From contig NZ_JARZHF010000007.1 in NCBI RefSeq assembly GCF_029891575.1, positions 124,001-188,000 on the forward strand: a DNA stretch of 64,000 bases, in the 5' to 3' direction. A model generated the notes under the pieces. That model did not search any database. It worked only from the letters and a program-made list of their open reading frames with translations, and was not told the origin of the DNA. Positions within the stretch are counted from its first letter, which is position 1, and each line of letters starts with the position of its first letter. Positions 7,075-16,165 of the stretch are shown piece after piece. Source of the DNA: Salipaludibacillus daqingensis. GTDB taxonomy: Bacteria; Bacillota; Bacilli; Bacillales; Salisediminibacteriaceae. A program made the translations under genes and the position numbers.

Positions 7075-10000
7075 TTAACTTGCTTGTTCGATTTTTTCAT
7101 TTTTCTTTTCTATTTGTTTCTTTCGATCCTTTTTTTCTAATAAAAGGTAAAGCGACGGAATTAATAATAATGTGATCGTTGTAGCAAACAGAAGACCAGA
7201 GATGACGATTGTCGCTAATGGTGCTTGATAACTTGCCGATGCTCCTCCAAAAATAGCTAAAGGTAACATCCCACCTACTGTCGTTAACGTCGTCATAAAT
7301 ACTGGTCTTAACCGATTTTTACCAGCTTCAACGACAGCTTCACTCGTTGATATTCCTCTGCGTTTTAATTGGTTTGTTCGGTCTACAAGTAGGATCGCAT
7401 TATTTAAAACAATACCTAGTAACATAAGTAATCCCATAGAAGAGATAATGCTTAATTCGTGTTGTGTAATTAATAATCCGACTATGACTCCAGTTGCTGT
7501 AAATGGAATGATAGACATGACGATAAGTGGATGTTTTAAGCTATTAAATTGAATTGTCATAACTACATAAACTAGAAAGATGGAGATAGCAAATATAAGT
7601 AATAAATCTGTCATCGCTTCTTGTTGTTCTTGCAAGTCTCCGCCTAAGCTTATCGTGTAGTTTTGAGAATGTTCTCGAGTGGAAAGCCAGTCTTGAATAT
7701 CTCTATTTATAGATCCTAAATCACGGTTTTCAATGTTGGCCATGACTTTTACAACTCGTTCTCCATTTTTTCTTTCAATATTAGAAGGAGTAGATATAGT
7801 TTCAAAGTCAATATAATCAGATAGTTTCTTTTCCCCTTCTAATGTGATAACTGGAACATTTAGCAACTCTTCTTTTGTTTGAGGAGATTCTTCTTCTGCT
7901 AAGTATACAGGTAGCCATTCTGAACCTGACGCGTGATCAGGAATTTCAGTAATAGGGTCTGAGTTATTAGGCTGATTAATTAATTCTAACATTTCAAAGG
8001 AAGATACGTTGTCGTTGGCTAAACTGGTTTCATTTAATACGATTTTTTCAGTTTCTTGCCCATGATCAAATGATGTCATAACATTAGTTAATCCATCGAT
8101 CGATTCAAGTTTATTTTTCGTTTCCAAAGCTACCGACTCTAATTGTTCAAAGTTTTCACCAGATATTTCTAGTTGAACGGGTTGTTGACCGTTCATTTCC
8201 ATAATGTTTCCGACACTTATGATTGGTTGATTGTCTTCCAATTCTCGAATAGCTGAGATAATGTTTTCGTTAACAATATCTTGTTCTAAGGTAATTTCAT
8301 CATCTTTTGTCATATTAATTATTGCGTATAAGAAATCTCTAGAATCCATAATCGTATAACTTTCTACATCATTAAGAGGTTTTAACTGGTTATGGATTGC
8401 ATCTGCTACTTTCTCTCTTTCTTGCTTAGTTAAGCCATCTTCTACGTCAATCATCAGTTCTGAATATCGATTGAACATATCTGGCATAAGGACGACAGAT
8501 ATTTTGCTCGTTAACATGAGAGAGCTTGCTAATATGATAATAAAAACACCAATGATAGCAAAACTTCTCCTCTTTTTAACTGCTAACCATTGTAGCGTTT
8601 TTGCATAATAGGTGACTAATAGACCTTCTTTCGCTTTTGTATTAGGCTTGTTAATTTTTAAAAAGTTTTCTGCTAAAGTAGGAATTAATGTAAAGGAAAT
8701 TAGTAATGAACTTACTAACGTGATGACAACGACGACAGAAAGTACAATCATAAATGCTCCCATATCTCCACCGAACAAACCTATAGGCAAAAAAACAACC
8801 ATTGTTGTTAGCATAGAAGCAAAGACAGCTGAAGCAACTTCTTTTACTCCAGTGACTACAGCATCCACACCTTTAAATCCTTGTTCTTTCTTTCGATAAA
8901 TAGCTTCTAGTATTACAATAGACGCGTCCACCATCATACCAATACCTAATCCTAAGGCAATCATGGATAACATATTAAAACTATAACCTAAAATCCACAT
9001 TGTGGAGAAAGTCAATAATATAGAGAGTGGAATAGAAATACCAACGATTAACGTTGCACGAAAATTTCGTAAGAACATAAACAAGATGGCAATTGCGATT
9101 GCTCCTCCAATTAATACATTTTGAGTGACACCGTCGATTGCTTCTTGTACATAATCTGCTTGAGCAACAAGCTCATTTAAGGCAAAGCCATTAACTGATC
9201 CTTCTTCCTCTATTAATTTCACTTCTTCGCGAACAGCTTCTGCCATATCTAGTTGCGTATAACTGTCTGCTCTGCCTATTTCTACAAAAACGAATCCTGA
9301 TTCTCCATCTTTCCAAGCCTCTACATCTGTTTCAGATACAACTTGTTCGATGGAAGCAACGTCATCAATTATAATAGTTCCAATTCTCGTATCCAATAAA
9401 TCATAAACAGATTGAAAAGATTGTTCCCACCTTATTTGAGGATTTCCTTCTTCTTTATCTAAAGAACCTAACATCATATCCTGATTTGAAAGTTGAATAG
9501 AATCAACTACTTGATCAACAGTTAGGTTATTTTCACTTAGCTTTTCTTCGTCGAAAGAGATTTTCCAGCTTTTTTCTTCTAACCCTGATAAAGATACTTC
9601 TCTTACTTCTGGTAATGCTTCGAGTCTTGGTTTTACGACAGTACTTGCAAAACGGCTCATTTCTTCCAAACTACCTTTTGAAATATCCATATAAAATTCA
9701 AATGGTTGTTCTGTTGAAAATTGTTGAACGTTTAATGAAGTAAGTGAAGAAATTTCGTTCAATAAAGGTTGAAGATTTCTTTCCACATCTTCTGATACCT
9801 TTTCACCCATCCCGTTATCTGTTAAAAAAGTAATTTGAGTGAAACCATCTGATGAGTTTGAAGTATAAGAGTCAATGTTGTCAATCGAATCTAGTTTTTG
9901 TTCAGCCGCTTTTGTGACTCTTTCTTCCACTTCTAATGGTGTTAGAGAAGGGCTTTCTAAATAGACAACCCCTCCATCCATACTCACAGGAGGCATTAAT

Positions 10001-10104
10001 TCTTTTTCGAGCTTATCAATGGAAAAAATACCAATACCGATAATAAGTGCGACCATTAAACCAACGATTAACTTGCGAGATAATAATAATTTTAATACAT
10101 TCAT
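7075..10104 (-). CDS. RND-family efflux transporter, SwrC-like
   Basis: This is a 1009-residue resistance-nodulation-division exporter of the AcrB/SwrC type. It has an N-terminal TM1, a large extracytoplasmic loop, TM2-6, a second large loop from about residue 545, and TM8-12. TM4 carries GLGIGMMVDASIVILEA, with one aspartate where AcrB has the Asp-Asp proton-relay pair. TM10 has GIVLNNAILLVD, lacking the relay lysine, as in several Gram-positive SwrC-like members. No membrane-fusion or outer-membrane partner gene is adjacent, which fits the SwrC type that exports lipopeptides, lipids or drugs. The ribosome site AGGGG precedes the ATG. Confidence 0.86.
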   Translation of the reverse strand: MNVLKLLLSRKLIVGLMVALIIGIGIFSIDKLEKELMPPVSMDGGVVYLESPSLTPLEVEERVTKAAEQKLDSIDNIDSYTSNSSDGFTQITFLTDNGMGEKVSEDVERNLQPLLNEISSLTSLNVQQFSTEQPFEFYMDISKGSLEEMSRFASTVVKPRLEALPEVREVSLSGLEEKSWKISFDEEKLSENNLTVDQVVDSIQLSNQDMMLGSLDKEEGNPQIRWEQSFQSVYDLLDTRIGTIIIDDVASIEQVVSETDVEAWKDGESGFVFVEIGRADSYTQLDMAEAVREEVKLIEEEGSVNGFALNELVAQADYVQEAIDGVTQNVLIGGAIAIAILFMFLRNFRATLIVGISIPLSILLTFSTMWILGYSFNMLSMIALGLGIGMMVDASIVILEAIYRKKEQGFKGVDAVVTGVKEVASAVFASMLTTMVVFLPIGLFGGDMGAFMIVLSVVVVITLVSSLLISFTLIPTLAENFLKINKPNTKAKEGLLVTYYAKTLQWLAVKKRRSFAIIGVFIIILASSLMLTSKISVVLMPDMFNRYSELMIDVEDGLTKQEREKVADAIHNQLKPLNDVESYTIMDSRDFLYAIINMTKDDEITLEQDIVNENIISAIRELEDNQPIISVGNIMEMNGQQPVQLEISGENFEQLESVALETKNKLESIDGLTNVMTSFDHGQETEKIVLNETSLANDNVSSFEMLELINQPNNSDPITEIPDHASGSEWLPVYLAEEESPQTKEELLNVPVITLEGEKKLSDYIDFETISTPSNIERKNGERVVKVMANIENRDLGSINRDIQDWLSTREHSQNYTISLGGDLQEQQEAMTDLLLIFAISIFLVYVVMTIQFNSLKHPLIVMSIIPFTATGVIVGLLITQHELSIISSMGLLMLLGIVLNNAILLVDRTNQLKRRGISTSEAVVEAGKNRLRPVFMTTLTTVGGMLPLAIFGGASASYQAPLATIVISGLLFATTITLLLIPSLYLLLEKKDRKKQIEKKNEKIEQAS

Positions 10105-10368
10105 TTGAATCCCCTACCTTATATGTTTTATAAGTTAATCATATGGTAGTTATGTTCATTAGGGGATGGTCTAGAGGCGGGACTTATATAAGACTTGAGG
10201 CGTAACTATTTGTAAGATATATTAAGTATGGATAGGGGAACAATTTACATGATAGTGGTCTTTTATCCAAATGGATTGCAAAGAAGAAATATATTTTTGC
10301 AAATCCATGAACTAGTCATTAACAATATGATAAAATAGTCGACAGATGATGATTAATGGAGGGGAAAA

Positions 10369-11325
10369 ATGAGCAGAGCTAGAGACTTATCAAAAATGAA
10401 GTTGTTTTCGCTGAATTCAAATGTTCCTCTTGCTGAGGAGATTGCTAAACTTATCAAGGTTGATTTAGGTAAAAGTTCCATTAAAAGGTTTAGCGACGGA
10501 GAAGTTCAGATGAATATTGAAGAGACAATCAGAGGGTACGATACATATCTGATTCAATCAACAGCAGAGCCTGGAAACGAATACCTTATGGAATTACTTA
10601 TTATGATTGATGCATTAAAGAGAGCATCAGCGCAAACCATTAACGTTGTCATTCCATACTATGGTTACTCAAGACAAGATAGGAAGGCTCGTTCACGAGA
10701 GCCTATAACAGCAAAATTAATAGCAAACTTACTTGAGGCAGCTGGTGCTACAAGAGTCATTTCTGTTGACTTACACGCTCCTCAAGTACAAGGGTTTTTC
10801 AATATTCCAGTTGATCAATTAAAAGCTAATTCAATTATTGCCAACTATTTCTTGGAGAAGAAATTAGAAGATGTGGTTGTCGTAGCTCCTGAAAATGCCG
10901 GAACAGCAAGAGCTAGAGGATTAGCGAATAAATTAGATGCTCCGATTGCATTTTTAGATAAGCAACGGAGTTCAGATCCTAATTCCGTTCATGGTATTAA
11001 TGTGATTGGGGACATAAAAGGAAAAACAGCGATTATTTTGGATGATATGATAGATACTGCAAGAACGGTTACATCAGGTTCACTAGCACTGTTGCAAAAT
11101 GGCGCGAAAGAAGTTTATGCATGCTGTACACATGGAGTTTTATCTGAGCCAGCTGTAACAAGAATTCGAGAATCTCAATTAAAAGAAGTGATCATTACAA
11201 ATTCAATATATCAAGCATTAGAAAAGAGAGATGAACGTATAACGACCCTTTCAATCGGACCATTATTAGCGGAAGGCATTCTAAGAGTGCAACATAATGA
11301 ATCCGTTAGCTCGTTGTTTGATTAA
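10369..11325 (+). CDS. Divergent ribose-phosphate pyrophosphokinase (PRPP synthetase paralogue)
   Basis: The enzyme class converts ribose-5-phosphate and ATP to PRPP for nucleotide, His and Trp synthesis. Conserved blocks include RFSDGEVQ (40-47), YYGYSRQDRKARSREPITAK (the ATP-binding stretch), VDLH (133-136) and the flexible-loop DKQR (197-200). Two hallmark motifs deviate from canonical Prs. The PRPP loop reads DDMIDTART instead of DDIIDTAGT, and VVAPENAGTARAR replaces VVSPDHGGVTRAR. It resembles the second Prs found in several Bacillales and in Listeria. The gene is monocistronic, away from glmU, which is the usual neighbour of prs. Confidence 0.85.
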   Translation: MSRARDLSKMKLFSLNSNVPLAEEIAKLIKVDLGKSSIKRFSDGEVQMNIEETIRGYDTYLIQSTAEPGNEYLMELLIMIDALKRASAQTINVVIPYYGYSRQDRKARSREPITAKLIANLLEAAGATRVISVDLHAPQVQGFFNIPVDQLKANSIIANYFLEKKLEDVVVVAPENAGTARARGLANKLDAPIAFLDKQRSSDPNSVHGINVIGDIKGKTAIILDDMIDTARTVTSGSLALLQNGAKEVYACCTHGVLSEPAVTRIRESQLKEVIITNSIYQALEKRDERITTLSIGPLLAEGILRVQHNESVSSLFD

Positions 11326-11376
11326 AGTTTTAGTTGATTAAATGGAATGAGAACTTTAACGAATGAATTAAATAGG

Positions 11377-11415
11377 AAAGAGCTGATTACTTAACTATGA
11401 TCAGCTCTTTTTTTG
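11377..11415 (+). terminator. Terminator after the PRPP synthetase gene
   Basis: AAAGAGCTGAT pairs with ATCAGCTCTTT around a 12-base loop and is followed by a long T-run. Confidence 0.88.
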
Positions 11416-11640
11416 GTGTTTAGGAAACTTTAGATTTTTGAGTAAGTGTCTTAAGTGGGTAAAAATGGGGTGTAGTTAAGAAAATTTTAAAGATCATTTT
11501 GCTGATTTTTGGGAGATGTACGATGTTTTTTTCTTAAATGATTGAGAAGTTTCAATTTTTGTAAAACTATAAATTCCTTTAGTAGAAATAACTATTAAAA
11601 CACAATTCTAACTAGTTACAGGAATATCCTCACTATAAAA

Positions 11641-11670
11641 ACTGCACTTCCTAAACAAAGGAAGTGCAGT
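11641..11670 (-). terminator. Terminator of the AGCS symporter gene
   Basis: A perfect 12-bp stem (ACTGCACTTCCT / AGGAAGTGCAGT) with a 6-base loop lies just past the minus-strand stop and is followed on that strand by T-rich sequence. Confidence 0.82.
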
Positions 11671-11685
11671 AAAAGTTATATTCTT

Positions 11686-13047
11686 TTATCCTACTCGTTT
11701 CTCTTCTTCTTTCTCTTCTTTTCGTTTCTTTTTAAATTTCTTCGTTTCATTAACAACGACGCCTGATAATAGCAGTAGTGCAATTAAGTTTGGAAATGCC
11801 ATTAGTCCATTCATCACGTCTGCGAATCCCCATACAATATCAAGGGACACAACAGCACCAATGAATAGCGCGATAACAAACGCGATTCGATAAGGCATAG
11901 CAGCTCTTAAACCAAATAAATAGGTGAAACACTTTTCTCCAAAATAAGACCAACCGATTATTGTTGAAAATACGAAGAACAATAACGCAATTGCAACGAT
12001 AATACCACCAAAACCTGGTAAATATTGTTCAAATGCAGCAGAAGTTAGCTGTGCAGAAGAATCAAATTCATCTGCTCTTGCATACATTCCACTCATTACG
12101 AGTGCTAATCCAGTGATTGTACAAACAATAATGGTATCAATAAATACTTGTGTCATCGAAACGAGCGCTTGTCTTGCAGGTAAATCAGTTTTTGCAGCAG
12201 CAGCAGCAATTCCGCCCGTACCAAGACCAGCTTCGTTAGAGAAGATTCCTCGGGCTACCCCTTGCTGAATCACAGCACCTACAGCTCCACCAGCAACTGC
12301 CTGGCCGGTAAACGCATCCGTAAAAATAAGACCAAAAGCACTTGGTACATCAGCTACATTAAAAAGAACAATTAAGAGTCCAGCACCAATATAAAAAATA
12401 ATCATAACAGGAACAATGATACCGACCACTTTCCCGATACTTCTAATTCCGCCAATAATAACCAAGGCTACAAGAATGGATAAAAATAGACCCGTTACCC
12501 AAACTGGAATATTGAAGTTTTGACTAGCAACACCGGCAGCTTCATGAGATTGCACCATGTTCCCGATTCCAAAGGCTGCAACTGCGGCAAAACCAGCGAA
12601 AAGGACTGCAAGCCATTTCATGTTTAATCCTTTTTCAATGTAGTACATTGGTCCACCAGACATTTCTCCACGATCATTTTTCACGCGATAGTGTACACCG
12701 AGGATGGCTTCACTATATTTCGTAGCCATTCCTACAAAAGCAGTGATCCACATCCAAAAGACGGCACCAGGACCACCAACAGCAACTGCTGATGCAACAC
12801 CAGCAATATTACCGGTTCCAACAGTTGCAGCTAAAGCTGTCATCAAGGCTTGGAAATGAGTGATATCCCCTTTTGATTTTACATCTCCTTTTTTAAATAC
12901 TAATGATAATGCATAAGGTAGTTGTTGAAAAGAGAAAAACGTTAACCGAATAGTTAAATAAAGACCAGTACCTACTAGTAAAAAGATTAACGGTAACCCC
13001 CATACAAAACCACTAACACTATTAATAATATTTTCTACTGTTTCCAC
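11686..13047 (-). CDS. AGCS-family sodium:alanine/glycine symporter
   Basis: This is a polytopic Na+-coupled amino-acid symporter of about 453 residues with some 10-11 hydrophobic segments. Family blocks include FQALMTALAATVGTGNIAGV near the N-terminus, GPGAVFWMW, GEMSGGPMYYI and FSNEAGLGTGGIAAAAA. The likely substrate is alanine, glycine or glutamine; AlsT and AgcS are the nearest named types. A GTG at 13053 overlaps the ribosome site (AGGAGA), so the GTG at 13047, eight bases further on, is preferred. The tail is highly charged (Lys/Glu-rich). Confidence 0.9.
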   Translation of the reverse strand: METVENIINSVSGFVWGLPLIFLLVGTGLYLTIRLTFFSFQQLPYALSLVFKKGDVKSKGDITHFQALMTALAATVGTGNIAGVASAVAVGGPGAVFWMWITAFVGMATKYSEAILGVHYRVKNDRGEMSGGPMYYIEKGLNMKWLAVLFAGFAAVAAFGIGNMVQSHEAAGVASQNFNIPVWVTGLFLSILVALVIIGGIRSIGKVVGIIVPVMIIFYIGAGLLIVLFNVADVPSAFGLIFTDAFTGQAVAGGAVGAVIQQGVARGIFSNEAGLGTGGIAAAAAKTDLPARQALVSMTQVFIDTIIVCTITGLALVMSGMYARADEFDSSAQLTSAAFEQYLPGFGGIIVAIALLFFVFSTIIGWSYFGEKCFTYLFGLRAAMPYRIAFVIALFIGAVVSLDIVWGFADVMNGLMAFPNLIALLLLSGVVVNETKKFKKKRKEEKEEEKRVG

Positions 13048-13203
13048 GGGCACATCTCCTTTTTATGTAATATTTATTAATGGAATATAAAGAATATTCT
13101 AACACAAATTTTCCAAATGAAAATCTTTTTTTATATTATCGAAATATAGTTAAGAGAATAATACAAAAAACCAAGTAAATTGTCAGAATATTTTTATTGA
13201 CTT

Positions 13204-13282
13204 GTTCGTTATTAAGAACTATTATAGATGTATATAAAGAGATTTTATAAGTTATAAACATTTTTTGTTCATTATTAAGCAC
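13204..13282. repeat. Two repeated GTTC motifs, candidate SinR operators
   Basis: GTTCGTTATTAAGAAC (13204-13219) and GTTCATTATTAAGCAC (13267-13282) agree at 14 of 16 positions and lie exactly 63 bp, about six helical turns, apart. The first carries a GTTC/GAAC inverted repeat. SinR in Bacillus binds GTTCTYT-type elements, often in pairs, and a SinR homologue is the first full-length gene of the downstream operon. The assignment is an inference. Confidence 0.4.
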
Positions 13283-13459
13283 AATTTTGTTGTTTGATTT
13301 ATATCAAGAGCTTTATTATTTTACAAATAGTTTACTATTATGTTTTTTCATACTTAGTCTTTACTATTGAGAAAGTTTTTCTTGTAGATAGAATCAAATC
13401 GAATTAAGTTGCATCATTTATAGGTGATATTTCCTTACCTTTATTAATGGAAATACTCG

Positions 13460-13531
13460 ATCATACTGTGGGTTTATAACCTTAGACGCTTGTCGTCATT
13501 GGTGTGGTGTGAGGGGGGGTTAAATGCCCAC
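13460..13531 (+). ncRNA. Candidate structured leader RNA upstream of the eps operon
   Basis: In an AT-rich background this segment is conspicuously G-rich. GTGGG (13468-13472) can pair with CCCAC (13527-13531), enclosing a GACG-CTTGT-CGTC hairpin (13485-13497) and a run of seven G. Its position upstream of a very long polysaccharide operon is where processive antitermination elements such as Bacillus EAR or enterobacterial JUMPstart occur. I could not match it base by base to a known family. Confidence 0.3.
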
Positions 13532-13588
13532 TTTATTTAATACGTAATGAAATCTTATGTTATTAGGTTTTATTACGTATTAAATAAA
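13532..13588. repeat. 17-bp perfect inverted repeat
   Basis: TTTATTTAATACGTAAT (13532-13548) and ATTACGTATTAAATAAA (13572-13588) are perfect inverted copies around a 23-base spacer. It starts immediately after the G-rich element. It is too AT-rich and lacks the T-tail of a standard terminator, so a protein-binding site or a switch hairpin is as likely. Confidence 0.6.
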
Positions 13589-13723
13589 ATACAATTCGTA
13601 AAAGTTTGGACTTTAATCGAATAATTTCTTTATTAATATATTTTTACTAACGAATATAGAAAGTCAAAAGATTAGGAGAGGTGACTGTTAAACCTATTTA
13701 TTAAACTTGGAGGTGAAAGATTC

Positions 13724-13813
13724 ATGAGCGAGAACATTACAGTAGATATTTTGTTTCGTTCGAGTCGTCCGATTGAAGGAGTTAAAAAAAACAAAAATGA
13801 GTATTTTTTATGA
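13724..13813 (+). CDS. 29-residue ORF translationally coupled to sinR
   Basis: This short ORF has an excellent ribosome site (GGAGGTG, seven to eight bases before the ATG). It ends in an ATGA overlap with the sinR-like gene, which has no good ribosome site of its own. Translation of the regulator therefore probably depends on this ORF. It occupies the place of sinI in Bacillus subtilis, but the peptide (MSENITVDILFRSSRP... KKNKNEYFL) shows no resemblance to SinI. It might be a leader that only serves coupling, or a small antagonist or signal peptide. No homologue is known to me. Confidence 0.55.
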   Translation: MSENITVDILFRSSRPIEGVKKNKNEYFL

Positions 13814-14172
13814 TAGGAGATAATATCAAATTACTCAGGAAGAAAAAAGGATTATCTTTGACGGAATTAGCTACCAAAGCAAATATTGCAAAATCTAATT
13901 TAAGTAACATTGAAAGAAATATTAATGACAATCCTTCAATTAAGGTATTAATAAAAATAGCAGATGAATTAGATGTCGAATTAATTAATCTGTTAGGAAT
14001 TAGTGCTAGTCAATGTATGGATCAAGCAAATAATGATGAATGGACGTGTTTTGCTAAGAGGTTGAAGGAGCATGGGATCAGTACAGAAAAATTTTTGGAA
14101 TATGAAAAAGTTATTGAGTTTATTGAATGGCAGATGAAAAACTCTCCGATAGAAAATATTAATAAAAGATAA
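13810..14172 (+). CDS. sinR: SinR-family transcriptional regulator
   Basis: This 120-residue protein has an N-terminal Xre-type helix-turn-helix very close to Bacillus SinR (MIGDNIKLLRKKKGLSLTEL, then ANIAKSNLSNIERN, NPSIKVL). The C-terminal helical hairpin (DEWTCFAKRLKEHGISTEKF) matches the SinR/SinI dimerisation module. SinR represses biofilm matrix operons, including eps, and is antagonised by SinI and SlrR. Here it leads the polysaccharide operon itself, so autoregulation with the locus is likely. Its start overlaps the 29-codon ORF by four bases. No sinI is visible nearby. Confidence 0.82.
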   Translation: MIGDNIKLLRKKKGLSLTELATKANIAKSNLSNIERNINDNPSIKVLIKIADELDVELINLLGISASQCMDQANNDEWTCFAKRLKEHGISTEKFLEYEKVIEFIEWQMKNSPIENINKR

Positions 14173-14244
14173 GTTTTGATGGCGCGAGAATAATGCTGAT
14201 TTTATAACATGCTGAGTTCTAGAATGTGAAAAAGGAGGAATATT

Positions 14245-16083
14245 ATGAGCAGAAATATTAAACCTTTCTTTATTCTCACTGATTTGATAATCATCATTAC
14301 TGCTTTTTTTTCTAGTTTTATTATTATAAATGAAATTACTATCTTATTTAATACTAATTTTTGGTTAACAAGTTTTATTATTCTATCTAGTTATTATTTA
14401 TTTTCTTCACTTTTTAGACTGAACAAGAAAATTTGGCAGTATGCTAGCGTAGGTGAATTAAAGATAATTTTAAAAACACTTATTTTTTCAATTGCATTGA
14501 CTGGTATATTACAATTTGTCATATTTTCTCATATTCAATATCGACTTCTTTTTGTAACTTGGCTTTTACAAGTTATCTTAATAGGAGGATCTCGATTTTC
14601 ATGGAGGGTCCTGAAAGATAAAATAGGCAAATATAATCCTAATAAAACTAGAACACTAATAGTGGGAGCTGGTTCAGCAGGAGCTATGGTTGCTCGACAA
14701 CTGTTATATAGTCAAAGTTGCCAACTTAGACCTATTGTTTTTGTAGATGATGATCCGAGAAAGCAACAGTATGATATTTATGGATTACCTGTTGTAGGAA
14801 AAGTGAATGAAATACCTGTCCTTGTAAAGAAATTTAACATTGAAAATATTATCATAGCTATCCCTTCATTAAAACGTCAACAACTAAATAGTATATACGA
14901 AACGTGTTTAAAAGCAAAAGTGAAAACAAAAATATTACCTATGCTAGAAGATTTGGTGACGGGAAAAGTATCTGTAAGTCAGTTTAGGGAAGTCAGTGTA
15001 GAAGATTTATTAGGTAGAGAACAAGTGAAACTGGACAATAAAAGTATTCAATCTTCTATTACAAATAAAGTTGTCCTTGTAACAGGAGCAGGTGGCTCAA
15101 TAGGGTCGGAACTTTGCAGGCAAATTTCTGACTATATGCCTGCTAAATTAATTTTATTAGGCCATGGAGAAAATAGTATTTATAACATTGAAATGGAACT
15201 GAAGGAGTTATATAAAGGTAGATTTGCTATTGAAACAGAGATTGCAGATATTCAAGACCAAAAGAAGATACTGAGTGTAGTTGGTTATTATAAACCAGAT
15301 GTCATTTATCACGCAGCTGCTCATAAACATGTTCCATTAATGGAAAGAAATCCGGAAGAAGCATTTAAAAATAACACAATAGGAACGATGAACGTAGCAA
15401 AAGCTTCAGATTTTCATTCTGTAAATACTTTTGTTTTAATTTCTTCCGATAAAGCAGTTAATCCAACTAGTGTTATGGGTGCTACAAAACGTCTGGCAGA
15501 GATGGTTGTCCAAGATATGAATAAGAGTAGTGAAACTAACTTTGCAGTTGTTCGTTTTGGTAATGTTCTTGGTAGCAGCGGTAGCGTCATACCATTATTT
15601 AAGAAACAAATTGAAAAAGGTGGTCCAATTACAATTACACATCCTGAAATGGTTAGATATTTCATGACAATTCCAGAAGCATCTAGATTGGTTATACAAG
15701 CAGGTTGCTTAGCGAGAGGTGGCGAAACATTTGTACTTGATATGGGTGAACCAGTAAAAATAGTTGATTTAGCGAAGAATATGATCAAACTATCTGGAAA
15801 TTCATTTGAAGATATTCCGTTACTTTTCACTGGTATTAGACCAGGAGAGAAACTTTATGAAGAGTTATTAAATGAAGAGGAGATTGATGATAAACAAGTT
15901 TTCCCGAAAATATATTTAGGTAAATCTTCAACGATATATATAAATGAAATCAATGATTTAATATTGAGTTATCCTCTTTTTGATAAAGAGGCACTTCGTA
16001 AACGATTACTTGAATTAAGCAAAGGAACAAACGAGATTCCCGAAAAGCAAATTCTCTCTAAAGATGTACCAGTTGAAGCTTAA
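14245..16083 (+). CDS. epsC: Membrane UDP-sugar 4,6-dehydratase (EpsC/PglF/CapD family)
   Basis: This 612-residue enzyme has four N-terminal membrane helices (about 8-115), a first Rossmann motif GAGSAG (141-146) and a catalytic short-chain dehydrogenase domain with GAGGSIG (281-287). The active-site segment SSDKAVNPTSVMGATK (400-415) has Met411 and Lys415 in place of the usual Tyr-x3-Lys pair, as in PglF-type dehydratases. It should convert UDP-GlcNAc to the 4-keto-6-deoxy sugar, the first step towards a bacillosamine-type sugar. The ribosome site AAGGAGG is strong. EpsN supplies the next step. Confidence 0.9.
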   Translation: MSRNIKPFFILTDLIIIITAFFSSFIIINEITILFNTNFWLTSFIILSSYYLFSSLFRLNKKIWQYASVGELKIILKTLIFSIALTGILQFVIFSHIQYRLLFVTWLLQVILIGGSRFSWRVLKDKIGKYNPNKTRTLIVGAGSAGAMVARQLLYSQSCQLRPIVFVDDDPRKQQYDIYGLPVVGKVNEIPVLVKKFNIENIIIAIPSLKRQQLNSIYETCLKAKVKTKILPMLEDLVTGKVSVSQFREVSVEDLLGREQVKLDNKSIQSSITNKVVLVTGAGGSIGSELCRQISDYMPAKLILLGHGENSIYNIEMELKELYKGRFAIETEIADIQDQKKILSVVGYYKPDVIYHAAAHKHVPLMERNPEEAFKNNTIGTMNVAKASDFHSVNTFVLISSDKAVNPTSVMGATKRLAEMVVQDMNKSSETNFAVVRFGNVLGSSGSVIPLFKKQIEKGGPITITHPEMVRYFMTIPEASRLVIQAGCLARGGETFVLDMGEPVKIVDLAKNMIKLSGNSFEDIPLLFTGIRPGEKLYEELLNEEEIDDKQVFPKIYLGKSSTIYINEINDLILSYPLFDKEALRKRLLELSKGTNEIPEKQILSKDVPVEA

Positions 16084-16165
16084 TTGGGAAGATTATTCTT
16101 ATAAAGTTATATTGGATTAGAAATTTTTATAGTTAAATATAGGAGTGATGGGAAGGAGAGGGAAA

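Larger units (their letters stand above)
13054..13723. other. Long AT-rich control region ahead of the eps locus
   Basis: This roughly 670-bp stretch separates the symporter gene from the eps operon and has no convincing ORF. It holds two copies of a GTTC-x7-9-AC motif 63 bp apart, a G-rich potentially structured element and a 17-bp inverted repeat (each listed separately). The eps promoter must lie here; TTGGAC (13606-13611) with TATTAA (13631-13636) is a weak candidate because the spacer is 19 bp. Confidence 0.5.

Noticed and set aside
7075-10104. MMPL-type lipid transporter
   Set aside because: Length, two large extracytoplasmic loops and the TM4/TM10 motifs fit the AcrB/SwrC-type RND family better.
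13532-13588. Ordinary Rho-independent terminator
   Set aside because: The 17-bp stem is almost all A-T and lacks a T-run on either side.
13724-13813. Identification of the 29-codon ORF as sinI
   Set aside because: It lacks the SinI helical hairpin and is half the length; only its position is similar.
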